Made by a program: the position numbers and the translations under genes. Shown piece after piece: positions 8,708-17,396 of a stretch of DNA of 64,000 bases (position 1 is its first letter; each line of letters opens with the position of its first letter). The notes beneath the pieces are model-generated. The model was given only the letters and a program-made list of their open reading frames with translations, had not been told where the DNA came from and did not search any database. Source of the DNA: Luteococcus sanguinis (GTDB lineage Bacteria > Actinomycetota > Actinomycetes > Propionibacteriales > Propionibacteriaceae). The DNA lies in assembly GCF_039527675.1 (NCBI RefSeq), contig NZ_BAAAKI010000014.1, positions 1 through 64,000 of the forward strand, in the 5' to 3' direction.

Positions 8708-8714
8708 TACTATG
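8708..8714. promoter_or_regulatory. Overlapping divergent -10 elements of rsmI and the mannosyltransferase gene
   Basis: TACTAT (8708-8713) reads as a -10 hexamer toward the GTG at 8721, leaving a leaderless transcript. The same bases read on the other strand give CATAGT (8714-8709), ten bases before the rsmI ATG. The promoter assignment is inferred from position and sequence only. Confidence 0.5.
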
Positions 8715-8720
8715 GGGCGC

Positions 8721-10394
8721 GTGAGCCACGCCATGACCGCATGGGCAGAGCCCCTGCCGGCCCCTGACCCCAACACCAGCCGCACCAGCACCAGCCGCAC
8801 CATCCAGGGCCTGCAGGACGGGCCGACGGGCAGCCGACTGGTCTCGTGGTTGGTGACGATGTCGCTCACCGCAGCCTCCTTCGCGCTGAGCCTGGTGCAC
8901 CTGCGCCGTCCGAAGGGTTTGGTCTTCGACGAGACCTACTACCCCAAGGACGCCTGGACCATGCTCCACCTTGGCTATGAGGGCACCTGGCCGGAGAACT
9001 ACCCCGGCAACGCCAAGCTCAAGAACAACGACGCGATCGCCCAGGGCCTCACCGATGGCTACGACAAGGCGGCCGAGTTCGTCGTCCACCCACCCTTGGG
9101 CAAGTGGCTGATCGCGGCCGGCGAGCACTTGTTCGGGATGAACTCCTTCGGCTGGCGGATCAGTTCCGCGCTCTTCGGCGCGATCATGGTCGCTGCCGTG
9201 GTGCGGCTGGCGCGCCGACTGTCCCGCTCCACGCTCGTCGGCGGCATCGCCGGACTGTTGCTGGTGCTGGACGGGCTGCACTTCTCGATGAGCCGGATCG
9301 GCCTGCTCGACATCTTCCAGGCGACCTTCCTCGTGCTCGCGGTCAGCTGCTGCGTCGCCGACCGGGACTGGTTCCGCAACAAGCTCGCCGCACATCTGGT
9401 CCGCACCGAACAACCCGACCTGGACGGACGTTACGGCCCCCGCCTGTGGTTCAGGCCGTGGCGCGCGCTGGCCGGTATCTGGTTCGGCTGCGCGATGGCC
9501 GTCAAGTGGAACTCGATGTTCGTGCTCGCCGCCTTCGGCGTGCTGGCGGTCATCTGGGACCTGACCGGACGACGACAGGCGGGCGCTCGCTCCCGCTCCT
9601 GGCTCTCGGTCGTGGGCGACGGCATCCCCGCCTTCGTCCAGCTGGTCGTGGTGGCCATCCCCGTCTACACCGCGAGCTGGGCCGGTTGGTTCGCCACCCA
9701 GGGTGGCTGGGACCGCCAGTGGGGCCACGCCGAGATGACGTCCAGCGCCTTCTTCATGGAACGCCACCACGACACCTTCGTCCGCTTCCTCGGCGCCCCG
9801 CTGACCGGCTGGCTCTGGTACCACCAGGAGATGTACCGCTTCCACACCGGCGACGGCATGATGAACGCAACCCACGTCTACGAGGCGAACCCGTGGGGCT
9901 GGCTGGTGATGTATCGCCCGATCGGCATCGACGCCGTGAACGACATCAAGCCCGGAGTGGACGGCTGCACCGCCGTGAACGACACCTGTCTGCGGGTCAT
10001 CTCCGGGGCGGGGACGCCGATCCTGTGGTGGCTGGCGCTGGTCGCCCTGGTCGCCTCGTTGTGGTTCTGGATCGCCGGGCGTGACTGGCGCTTCGGCGTG
10101 CCGATCGTCGCCGCCATGAGCACCTACCTGCCGTGGTTCAAGTACGCCGATCGTCCACTGTTCTTCTTCTACGCCATCTGCATCATCCCCTTCACGGTCA
10201 CCTTGCTGGCGATGTGCCTGGGCAAGCTGATCGGGCCGGCGACCGCCCCTGACCGCAAGAAGCGCAGTTGGCTGGCCGGTGGTGCGATCGCGCTGGTGGC
10301 GGCCAACTTCGCCTTCATCTACCCGATCCTCACCGACCAGCTGCTCACCCGGAAGGCATGGCTGGCGCGCATGTGGTTCCGGTCGTGGATCTGA
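8721..10394 (+). CDS. Dolichyl-phosphate-mannose-protein mannosyltransferase (GT39)
   Basis: An integral-membrane C-type glycosyltransferase that moves mannose from a polyprenyl-phosphate donor onto Ser/Thr of exported proteins, as actinobacterial Pmt does. The catalytic acidic pair is visible in the first extracytoplasmic loop (VFDETYYPKDAW, D70-E71). It is followed by many transmembrane helices, a KWNSMFVLAAFG segment and HPPLGKW. From GTG 8721 the protein has 557 residues, the usual size. The start is chosen because TACTAT lies just upstream and because rsmI starts divergently at 8698. It is followed six bases later by a PH-domain protein gene. Confidence 0.93.
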   Translation: MSHAMTAWAEPLPAPDPNTSRTSTSRTIQGLQDGPTGSRLVSWLVTMSLTAASFALSLVHLRRPKGLVFDETYYPKDAWTMLHLGYEGTWPENYPGNAKLKNNDAIAQGLTDGYDKAAEFVVHPPLGKWLIAAGEHLFGMNSFGWRISSALFGAIMVAAVVRLARRLSRSTLVGGIAGLLLVLDGLHFSMSRIGLLDIFQATFLVLAVSCCVADRDWFRNKLAAHLVRTEQPDLDGRYGPRLWFRPWRALAGIWFGCAMAVKWNSMFVLAAFGVLAVIWDLTGRRQAGARSRSWLSVVGDGIPAFVQLVVVAIPVYTASWAGWFATQGGWDRQWGHAEMTSSAFFMERHHDTFVRFLGAPLTGWLWYHQEMYRFHTGDGMMNATHVYEANPWGWLVMYRPIGIDAVNDIKPGVDGCTAVNDTCLRVISGAGTPILWWLALVALVASLWFWIAGRDWRFGVPIVAAMSTYLPWFKYADRPLFFFYAICIIPFTVTLLAMCLGKLIGPATAPDRKKRSWLAGGAIALVAANFAFIYPILTDQLLTRKAWLARMWFRSWI

Positions 10395-10399
10395 GAACC

Positions 10400-10996
10400 A
10401 TGGACAAGACCTCAGACCTGAACACGACGATCGTCGTGCGCCAGTGGTCCGGACGGGTCGGCACCGGCATCGCGCTGGCCGCGGCCCTCCTGGTCGTCGT
10501 CAACGAGACGGTCCACGGCGGGCCGGTGCGCGGACTGATGGCCCTGGCTCCGATGGCCCTGCTCAGCTACCTGGTCTGGCTGTGGTGGGGATCGGCCAGC
10601 ATGGTGCTGGACGCTGAGGGCGTGCACATCCGCAACCCGCTGCGCCGCGCCGACATCGGCTGGCAGCGGGTGGAGGGCGCCTCCGGAGCCTGGGGGCTCA
10701 ATGTCATGGCGGACGGACGCAAGCACTCCGTCTGGGCCTGTCCGGCCCGCGGTGGCGCATCGATGAGCCGTGGGGGCCACCCGGAAGCCCTGCCCTCGCT
10801 CTTCGGCCCCGAACGGACAACCACGACCACCACACTGGACGCCCAGCGAGGCTCACGCCTGGTGCAGGAATGCCGGCTGGAGGTGGCAGGATCTCCCGGT
10901 CACGTAGGCGGATCGGAGCTGACGACCGGGTGGCAGGTGGGTCGTTCGGCGGTGCTCGTGGCCCTGGTGGCGGCAACCGTTGTGACCCTGATGTGA
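10400..10996 (+). CDS. Membrane-anchored PH-domain protein (bPH_6-like)
   Basis: A 198-residue protein with two N-terminal hydrophobic segments (about residues 18-62). A short domain with the pattern GVHIRNPLRRADIGWQRVEGA follows, resembling the bacterial PH-like fold found in low-molecular-weight antigen 6-type proteins, and a C-terminal hydrophobic helix ends the protein. The ATG lies six bases after the mannosyltransferase stop, so the two are probably co-transcribed. No catalytic role can be read from the sequence; an envelope location is inferred. Confidence 0.7.
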   Translation: MDKTSDLNTTIVVRQWSGRVGTGIALAAALLVVVNETVHGGPVRGLMALAPMALLSYLVWLWWGSASMVLDAEGVHIRNPLRRADIGWQRVEGASGAWGLNVMADGRKHSVWACPARGGASMSRGGHPEALPSLFGPERTTTTTTLDAQRGSRLVQECRLEVAGSPGHVGGSELTTGWQVGRSAVLVALVAATVVTLM

Positions 10997-11199
10997 GGGC
11001 TTGGACGAGATAAATCTCCGCCCCAGAGCCGCTCACATTCAAAATTGGGGTCTTGGCAGCCGATCGACGATCCGTTTTACTGTACCCGCCAGTCACAATG
11101 ACCGTGTTGGTGGGCGGTGCCCGAATGTGCCGTTGGTTGGACCCGGGGGTATGTTGACCTGCACTGCATGCCCGGCAATCACCAGAACAGGAAGTACCC

Positions 11200-12183
11200 A
11201 TGGGTAAGTACCTGCTGAGGCGGCTGGCGAACTACGCCGTGTTGTTGTTCGTCGCCGTCACCTTCGCCTACTTCCTGGCGGCCACCCAACTCCACCCGCG
11301 ACAGCTCTTCGAGATGCGCAATCCACCGATGGATCCCAACTCGATCGACAACATCCTGTACGCGGCCAATGTCAACGACAAGACGCCGGTGCTGCAGCGC
11401 TATGTCACCTGGTTGGGCAATGTCTTCGGGCACTGGGACTGGGGCACCTCGCCCAAGGGTGGCTCGGTGAACGAAGAGGTTTCTCGCCGCATGTGGGTCT
11501 CGCTCCGCCTGATGCTTCCGGGCTGGCTGCTGGGCGTCGTGTTGGGCGTCGCCATCGGTGCCTACACCGCCACCAAGCAGTACAAGGTCTCCGACCGTGT
11601 GGCGACCGCCTTCACCCTGTTCCTGATCGCAACGCCGTCGTTCGTCCTCGGCACCGTCGTGCAGATCCTCGCGATCAAGTTCAACAAGGCCGTCGGATCC
11701 ACCGTCTTCTACGTCAGCCAGGAGCAGACCGCCGGCACGACGGGCTTCTGGAACCTCCTGCTCGACCGCGCCCACCACATCATCCTGCCGACCTTGGTGC
11801 TCACCCTGCTGGGCCTGTCGTCGCTGAGCCGGCTGCAGCGCAACCTGATGCTCGACTCGCTGGGCGCCGACTACGTCCGCACTGCGCGAGCCAAGGGCCT
11901 GCGCAGGTCGAAGGCCGTCGTGAAGCACGCGCTGCGCACGGCGCTGATCCCCACCGGCACGTACATCGCCTTCCAGGTCTCCGGGCTCTTCCTCGGCGCC
12001 ACGTACACCGAGCGCATCTTCGGATACAACGGCATGGGCATCTACGGCGTCTCCACCATCAGTGGTCTCGACATCAACGGCGTCGTGGCCGTGACCGCCT
12101 TCGGCGGGGTCTGCTACCTGGTGGGCGCCACCCTGGCCGACATCTTCGTCGCGATCCTCGACCCGCGCGTCCGCCTGAGCTGA
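11200..12183 (+). CDS. oppB: Oligopeptide/dipeptide ABC transporter permease (OppB/DppB type)
   Basis: First permease of a peptide importer. The typical start MGKYLLRRL, an N-terminal helix, a long extracytoplasmic loop and five further helices are seen. The EAA coupling loop reads DYVRTARAKGLRRSKAVVKHALR, which contacts the ATPase. The length, 327 aa, is normal. The ribosome site AGGAAG is placed well before the ATG. It opens the oppB-oppC-oppDF-oppA group. The 203 bases upstream presumably hold the promoter, but no hexamers stand out. Confidence 0.93.
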   Translation: MGKYLLRRLANYAVLLFVAVTFAYFLAATQLHPRQLFEMRNPPMDPNSIDNILYAANVNDKTPVLQRYVTWLGNVFGHWDWGTSPKGGSVNEEVSRRMWVSLRLMLPGWLLGVVLGVAIGAYTATKQYKVSDRVATAFTLFLIATPSFVLGTVVQILAIKFNKAVGSTVFYVSQEQTAGTTGFWNLLLDRAHHIILPTLVLTLLGLSSLSRLQRNLMLDSLGADYVRTARAKGLRRSKAVVKHALRTALIPTGTYIAFQVSGLFLGATYTERIFGYNGMGIYGVSTISGLDINGVVAVTAFGGVCYLVGATLADIFVAILDPRVRLS

Positions 12184-12197
12184 GAGAGGCACCAGAC

Positions 12198-13220
12198 ATG
12201 ACCCAGGACAACCCGATGCGCGAGGTCATCGCCGCGCAGAACGACCCGGTCGGTGGTCTCACCAGCGATCCCATTGCGGCAGGCACCGACGCAGCCACCA
12301 CCACAGCGACTCCCACCAGCGCGGCTCCCGCCGCCGAGGCGCCCCGCGCCAAGCGCGTCACCCAGCGGCAGCTGATCCGGCGACGCTTCCTGCGCAACAA
12401 GCCGGCGGTGGTCGGCATGGCCGTCATCCTGGCGATGTTCGCCATGGCCTGGGTCGTGCCGAACTTCCTTCCGTGGCGCTATGACCAGCTCGACAACAAC
12501 GCCTTCTACGCCCCGCCCGGCACCGGCAACCACCTGCTGGGCACCACCCAGGCCGGCGCCGACGTGTTGGCGCTGACCATGCGCGGGCTCTCCAAGAGCC
12601 TGATCATCGGCTTCATGGTGGCGCTGCTGCAGACCTCCATCGCCGCCCTCGTCGGCTCCTCGGTGGCCTACATCGGCGGCGTCTACCAGACCGCCATGAT
12701 GTGGATCGTCGACCTGTTGCTGGTCATCCCGTCCTTCTTCCTGATCGCCATCGTCACCACGGGTGGGCCCAAGGGCCCGCACGCCTGGTTGCTGCTGGTG
12801 GCCCTGCTGGCCTTCTTCGGCTGGCCCCTCAGTTCCCGCGTGGTGCGCTCCATGTCGATGTCGGTGAAGGAGCGCGAGTACGTGCAGGCTGCGAAGTACA
12901 TGGGCCTGTCGACGACCAAGACCCTGATTCGACACATCATCCCCAACATCTCGTCGATGCTGATCGTGGACGCCTGCCTCGGCGTCGGCTACGCGATCCT
13001 GGCCGAGGCTGGCCTGAGCTTCTTCGGGTTCGGCGTGCAGGCGCCTGACACCTCGCTCGGCACCCTGATCGCCGAGGGCCAGCAGACCGCGACGACCTTC
13101 CCGTGGATCTTCCTGGCGCCGGCCACCTTCCTCGTCATCCTCGTCATGTGCGTCAACGCCATCGGCGACGGGCTGCGCGATGCCCTTGATCCCAACTCGA
13201 TGTCCGGAGGCCGCGCATGA
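12198..13220 (+). CDS. oppC: Oligopeptide ABC transporter permease (OppC/DppC type)
   Basis: Second permease of the importer. From the ATG at 12198 (ribosome site GAGAGG) the protein has 340 residues. An Ala/Thr-rich cytoplasmic N-terminus of ~55 residues is followed by RRFLRNKPAVVGMAVI leading into the first helix. The C-terminal half contains the EAA loop EYVQAAKYMGLSTTKTLIRH. Its stop overlaps the start of oppDF as ATGA. The frame is open far upstream, but that part is antisense-like overlap with oppB. Confidence 0.93.
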   Translation: MTQDNPMREVIAAQNDPVGGLTSDPIAAGTDAATTTATPTSAAPAAEAPRAKRVTQRQLIRRRFLRNKPAVVGMAVILAMFAMAWVVPNFLPWRYDQLDNNAFYAPPGTGNHLLGTTQAGADVLALTMRGLSKSLIIGFMVALLQTSIAALVGSSVAYIGGVYQTAMMWIVDLLLVIPSFFLIAIVTTGGPKGPHAWLLLVALLAFFGWPLSSRVVRSMSMSVKEREYVQAAKYMGLSTTKTLIRHIIPNISSMLIVDACLGVGYAILAEAGLSFFGFGVQAPDTSLGTLIAEGQQTATTFPWIFLAPATFLVILVMCVNAIGDGLRDALDPNSMSGGRA

Positions 13221-15355
13221 GCACCGCCGCACCCCTCAACCCGTCCACCACCGCGGAGACCCGCAAGATCCGCCAGACCGCCTCCGGCGAGACCGTGCTC
13301 AGCGTCCAGGACCTGCACGTCACCTTCCCCTCCGAGGCCGGCGCAGTCCAGGCCGTCCGTGGCCTGTCCTTCGACCTGAAGGCCGGCGAGACGATGGCCA
13401 TCGTCGGCGAGTCCGGCTCGGGCAAGTCGGTCACCTCGATGGCGATCATGGGCCTGCACCCCGACACCGCGAAGATCTCCGGGTCGGTGAAGCTGCACGG
13501 CAAGGAGATCCTGAACACCTCCGACGCCGAGATGAGCAAGCTGCGCGGCGAGACGATCTCGATGGTCTTCCAAGACCCGCTGAGCGCGCTGACCCCCGTC
13601 TATTCGATCGGCACCCAGCTCGTGGAGGCGCTGCAGATCCACCACAAGGACATGTCCTCGAAGAGGGCATGGGCCCGCGCCGTCGAATTGCTCGACCTGG
13701 TGGGCATCCCCTCCCCTGAGGTGCGCGTGAAGTCCTTCCCGCACGAGTTCTCCGGCGGCATGCGCCAGCGCGCGATGATCGCGATGGCGATCGCCAATGA
13801 TCCGGACGTGATCATCGCGGACGAGCCGACCACCGCTCTGGACGTGACGATCCAGGCGCAGGTGCTCGAGGTGCTGAAGAAGGCCCAGCAGGAGACCGGT
13901 GCCGCAGTCATCCTGATCACCCACGACCTGGGTGTGGTCGCCGGAATGAGTGACCGGGTCACCGTCATGTACGCCGGCCGTCCGGTCGAACAGGGCACGG
14001 TGGACGAGATCTTCTACCGCCCGCGGATGCCCTACACCATCGGCCTGCTGGGTTCGGTGCCGCGTCTGGACGCGTCCAACAAGGAGCCGCTGGCGACCCT
14101 CGAGGGCAACCCACCCTCGGTGGTCAACCTCCCCCCCGGCTGCCCCTTCGCGCCCCGCTGCCCCCTGGCCCACGACGCCTGCATGGGCGAGGAGCCACCG
14201 CTGCGCGAGGTGGAACCAGGCCACCGCGCCGCCTGCGTGGAGAGCCAGCGGATCGCCGACGAACAGCTCGGCTACGTGGACATCTTCAAGACCCCCGACG
14301 TCGACCGCTCGGTGCTCACCGAGGTGCCGCGCGAGGAACGTCCGGCCGTCATCGAGCTGAAGGGCATGAAGAAGCACTACCCGCTGATGAAGGGTGCGGT
14401 GCTGCGCCGCCGCGTGGGCACTGTCTACGCCGTCGATGGCATCGACCTCGAGCTGCGCGCGGGAGAGACCCTCGGGCTGGTGGGCGAGTCGGGCTGTGGC
14501 AAGTCGACAACCCTGATCCAGATCCTGGATCTCGCCGCCCCCACCGACGGCACGGTCGTGGTCTTCGGCAAGGACACCTCCAAGCTGGGCAAGCACGACC
14601 GCAAGACGATGCGCCGTGACCTGCAGGTGGTCTTCCAGGACCCGATGGCCTCCCTCGACCCGCGCATGACGATCTTCGACATCATCGCCGAGCCCCTGGG
14701 CGTCCACGGCTGGAGCAAGGAGAAGATCGAGGACCGGGTGATGGAGCTGCTGCAGCTGGTGGGTCTCCAGCCCGACCACGCAAGCCGCTTCCCACAACAC
14801 TTCTCCGGCGGCCAGCGCCAGCGCGTCGGCATCGCCCGCGCCCTGGCCCTGGAGCCCAAGGTGATCGTGCTCGACGAGCCCGTCTCCGCGCTGGACGTGT
14901 CGATCCAGGCGGGTGTGATCAACCTGCTCGAGGAGCTCCAGGTCAAGCTGGGTCTGAGCTACCTGTTCGTCGCCCACGACCTGGCCGTCATCCGGCACAT
15001 CTGCGACCGGGTGGCCGTCATGTACCTCGGCAAGATCGTCGAGGTGGGCGAGGTGGGCGAGGTCTACGAGCGCCCCCAGCACCCCTACACGCAGGCGCTC
15101 CTGTCGGCGATCCCGATTCCCGACCCGAACACCGAACGGGCCCGCCGGCGCATCCTGCTCAACGGCGACCTACCGATGCCGGACAAGCCCCCGACCGGCT
15201 GCAAGTTCCGCACCCGGTGCCCGAAGTTCGCCGCGCTGAGCGACGAGCAGCGCAAGCCCTGCCTCGACATGATGCCGCCCTTGTCGGGCCACACGACGCG
15301 CGTCGACGACCACGAGGTGGCCTGCCACTATCCGGCCGTCATCGAGGTGATGTGA
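13217..15355 (+). CDS. oppDF: Fused dipeptide/oligopeptide ABC transporter ATPase (OppD-OppF)
   Basis: Supplies both nucleotide-binding domains of the importer in one chain of 712 aa. Domain 1 has Walker A GESGSGKS (64-71), signature FSGGMRQRA (~178) and Walker B VIIADEPTTALD (~197). It ends with the oligopeptide-type C-terminal segment containing Cys clusters (CPFAPRCPLAHDAC). Domain 2 repeats this with GESGCGKS (~423), FSGGQRQRV (~529), VIVLDEPVSALD (~549) and a closing CKFRTRCP motif. Such Cys segments often hold an Fe-S cluster in OppD/DppD. The D-F fusion is common in actinobacteria. ATGA overlap with oppC indicates coupling. Confidence 0.95.
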   Translation: MSTAAPLNPSTTAETRKIRQTASGETVLSVQDLHVTFPSEAGAVQAVRGLSFDLKAGETMAIVGESGSGKSVTSMAIMGLHPDTAKISGSVKLHGKEILNTSDAEMSKLRGETISMVFQDPLSALTPVYSIGTQLVEALQIHHKDMSSKRAWARAVELLDLVGIPSPEVRVKSFPHEFSGGMRQRAMIAMAIANDPDVIIADEPTTALDVTIQAQVLEVLKKAQQETGAAVILITHDLGVVAGMSDRVTVMYAGRPVEQGTVDEIFYRPRMPYTIGLLGSVPRLDASNKEPLATLEGNPPSVVNLPPGCPFAPRCPLAHDACMGEEPPLREVEPGHRAACVESQRIADEQLGYVDIFKTPDVDRSVLTEVPREERPAVIELKGMKKHYPLMKGAVLRRRVGTVYAVDGIDLELRAGETLGLVGESGCGKSTTLIQILDLAAPTDGTVVVFGKDTSKLGKHDRKTMRRDLQVVFQDPMASLDPRMTIFDIIAEPLGVHGWSKEKIEDRVMELLQLVGLQPDHASRFPQHFSGGQRQRVGIARALALEPKVIVLDEPVSALDVSIQAGVINLLEELQVKLGLSYLFVAHDLAVIRHICDRVAVMYLGKIVEVGEVGEVYERPQHPYTQALLSAIPIPDPNTERARRRILLNGDLPMPDKPPTGCKFRTRCPKFAALSDEQRKPCLDMMPPLSGHTTRVDDHEVACHYPAVIEVM

Positions 15356-15592
15356 GGGGACGGGTCCCTTCGCGCCAGGTTTGCTGCGCGCCGACGAGGG
15401 CGGGACGTTGCACATCCTCATGCCTGTCCGGGTGGGGCGCAGCCGTCATTTGCTCGCCATCGGCTGGGGACGCCATTGTTAACAGGTCGTAACAGAAGAA
15501 TGCCCTGATTGGGATATTTCGCCTCTAGAGTCAAGACATCGTCGCGAGCCCCCAGCGGTCCCGCGACATCGGTCAGATCCCTTGGAGGAATA

Positions 15593-17296
15593 GTGAAGCG
15601 TCGTACCATTCTCGCCACACCCTTGTTGGCGGCCCTTGCAGTCACCGGTTTGTCGGCCTGTGGAAGCGACTCGGCGGGCACCGGCAGCGCCACGGGCAGC
15701 ACCACCACGCTGCCGAAGTCGTCGATGAACCCGGTCGACCGCGACAAGATCTCTGACGGTGGCAACTTCACCTACCCGATCAGCTCCTTCGCGGAGACCT
15801 GGAACTCGATGGACGCCGCTAGCAACGAGGTCGACTACACGACCGTCCGCGGCACGATGAGCGCCCGCTTCATCAACACCAACGAGAGCGGCGAGTACGA
15901 GATCGACAAGAACTGGTGCGAGGACATCACCGGTGAGGAGAAGGACGGCAAGACCGTCGTCACCATCAAGATGAACCCGAAGGCGAAGTGGAACGACGGG
16001 GCAGCCTTCACCCTCGCCGACTGGACGAACACCATCAAGGCTGGCGCCAACGCCGACAAGAAGTTCAATGTCGCCTCCACCGAGGGCTACGACCAGATCG
16101 AAAAGGTCGAGCAGGGCGGCGACGCCAACACCTTCGTCATCACCTTCAAGAGCACCTACTCGCAGTGGCGTGGCCTGGTCGCCGGTGGCCCCGCGCGCGC
16201 CGAGTCGGTCAAGGACGCCGACACCTTCAACAAGGGCTGGGCCGACCTGAAGAAGGCCTCGGACGCTGGCTGGTTCTCCGGCCCCTTCATCGTCGACAAG
16301 ATCGACAAGGGCAAGTCGGTCATCGTGAAGCGCAACCCGAACTGGTGGGGCGAGACCCCCAAGCTCGAGACCGTCACCTTCATCGTGCAGGACCCGACCT
16401 CTGACGCCGCGGCCTTCCTCAACGGCCAGATCGACGCCTTCGACATCGGCGTCAATGCCGACAACTACGCGAAGGCGCAGAGCTACACCGAGGGCGAGAT
16501 CCGTCGCTCCAACTCGCTGATGTGGCGCCACTTCACCTTCAACACCAAGGCTGCCTCCCTGCAGGACAAGGCCGTCCGTCGGGCGATCGTCCAGTACCTC
16601 GACCGTGCGCAGATCGCCAAGTCCGACATGGCTGGTATGGGCCTGCCCGAAGTCACCCCGCTCAACAACCACTCCTTCATGCAAGACCAGGCCCCCTACA
16701 AGGACATGGCCGAGGAGACCGGCCTGAAGTTCGACCAGGCTGCCGCCGAGAAGACGATGACCGACGCTGGCTACGCCAAGGACTCCACGGGCATCTGGGC
16801 CAAGGACGGCAAGCAGGTCGCCATCAAGTTCACGACCCTGACCGGCGTGAAGGTCTCGGAGAACGAGGGCAAGCAGTTCCAGGACCAGATGGCCAAGTTC
16901 GGCATCAAGGTCACCATGGCCCCGGTCCCGTCCGACCAGATGAGCCCCACCCTGGACAAGCGCGCCTTCGAGGTCATCGCCTTCACCTGGGCGGGCACCC
17001 CCTACCCCTACGGCGCCATCAACCAGTTCTTCAACCCGAGCTCGTCCTCGAACTTCTCGGGCATGGACAACGCCGAGGTCGTCAAGCTGATCAACACCAT
17101 CTCCACCGAGATGGACGACGACAAGCGCAACCAGGCAGTCACCGATGCCGAGAAGATCGTCTGGGAGGATCCGCAGATCCTGCCGCTGTACCAGCGCCCG
17201 CAGCAGTACGGCGTGAAGAAGGGCCTGGCCAACTTCGGCGCCTACGGCCTGATCACCCCGTGGTCGATCTGGGAGAACGTCGGCTGGGTCAAGTGA
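15593..17296 (+). CDS. oppA: Peptide-binding lipoprotein of the ABC importer (family 5 solute-binding protein)
   Basis: Captures peptides outside the membrane and delivers them to OppBC. The start is GTG 15593, preceded by a strong GGAGGA (15584-15589). The open frame extends further upstream but has no such site. The N-terminus is a lipoprotein signal (KRRTIL, a hydrophobic core, LSAC lipobox), followed by a Gly/Ser/Thr linker. The SBP_bac_5 fold is indicated by DGAAFTLADW and the long alpha/beta body. It has 567 residues. The 237-base gap after oppDF suggests a separate promoter or a strongly expressed distal gene. The assembly gap begins ten bases after its stop. Confidence 0.93.
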   Translation: MKRRTILATPLLAALAVTGLSACGSDSAGTGSATGSTTTLPKSSMNPVDRDKISDGGNFTYPISSFAETWNSMDAASNEVDYTTVRGTMSARFINTNESGEYEIDKNWCEDITGEEKDGKTVVTIKMNPKAKWNDGAAFTLADWTNTIKAGANADKKFNVASTEGYDQIEKVEQGGDANTFVITFKSTYSQWRGLVAGGPARAESVKDADTFNKGWADLKKASDAGWFSGPFIVDKIDKGKSVIVKRNPNWWGETPKLETVTFIVQDPTSDAAAFLNGQIDAFDIGVNADNYAKAQSYTEGEIRRSNSLMWRHFTFNTKAASLQDKAVRRAIVQYLDRAQIAKSDMAGMGLPEVTPLNNHSFMQDQAPYKDMAEETGLKFDQAAAEKTMTDAGYAKDSTGIWAKDGKQVAIKFTTLTGVKVSENEGKQFQDQMAKFGIKVTMAPVPSDQMSPTLDKRAFEVIAFTWAGTPYPYGAINQFFNPSSSSNFSGMDNAEVVKLINTISTEMDDDKRNQAVTDAEKIVWEDPQILPLYQRPQQYGVKKGLANFGAYGLITPWSIWENVGWVK

Positions 17297-17306
17297 CCCT
17301 GACCGT

Positions 17307-17348
17307 NNNNNNNNNNNNNNNNNNNNNNNNNNNNNNNNNNNNNNNNNN
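17307..17348. other. Assembly gap (42 Ns)
   Basis: Unknown bases separate the end of oppA from the nucleobase permease gene. The true distance is not known. The oppA terminator and the permease promoter may be missing here. Confidence 0.99.
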
Positions 17349-17396
17349 GCACCTGGACGTCCGCACCATAGGATCAACCCCCGGAAGGGAGAGCGA

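Noticed and set aside
8472..8720. Upstream extension of the mannosyltransferase frame
   Set aside because: It overlaps rsmI, contains no membrane-protein features, and the likely promoter lies inside it just before GTG 8721.
12989..15082. A 697-codon frame antisense to the Opp ATPase, with others antisense to oppB and oppC
   Set aside because: The His/Leu/Gln-rich composition is that of a reverse-complement shadow of a GC-rich gene, and the sense strand is an unmistakable transporter.
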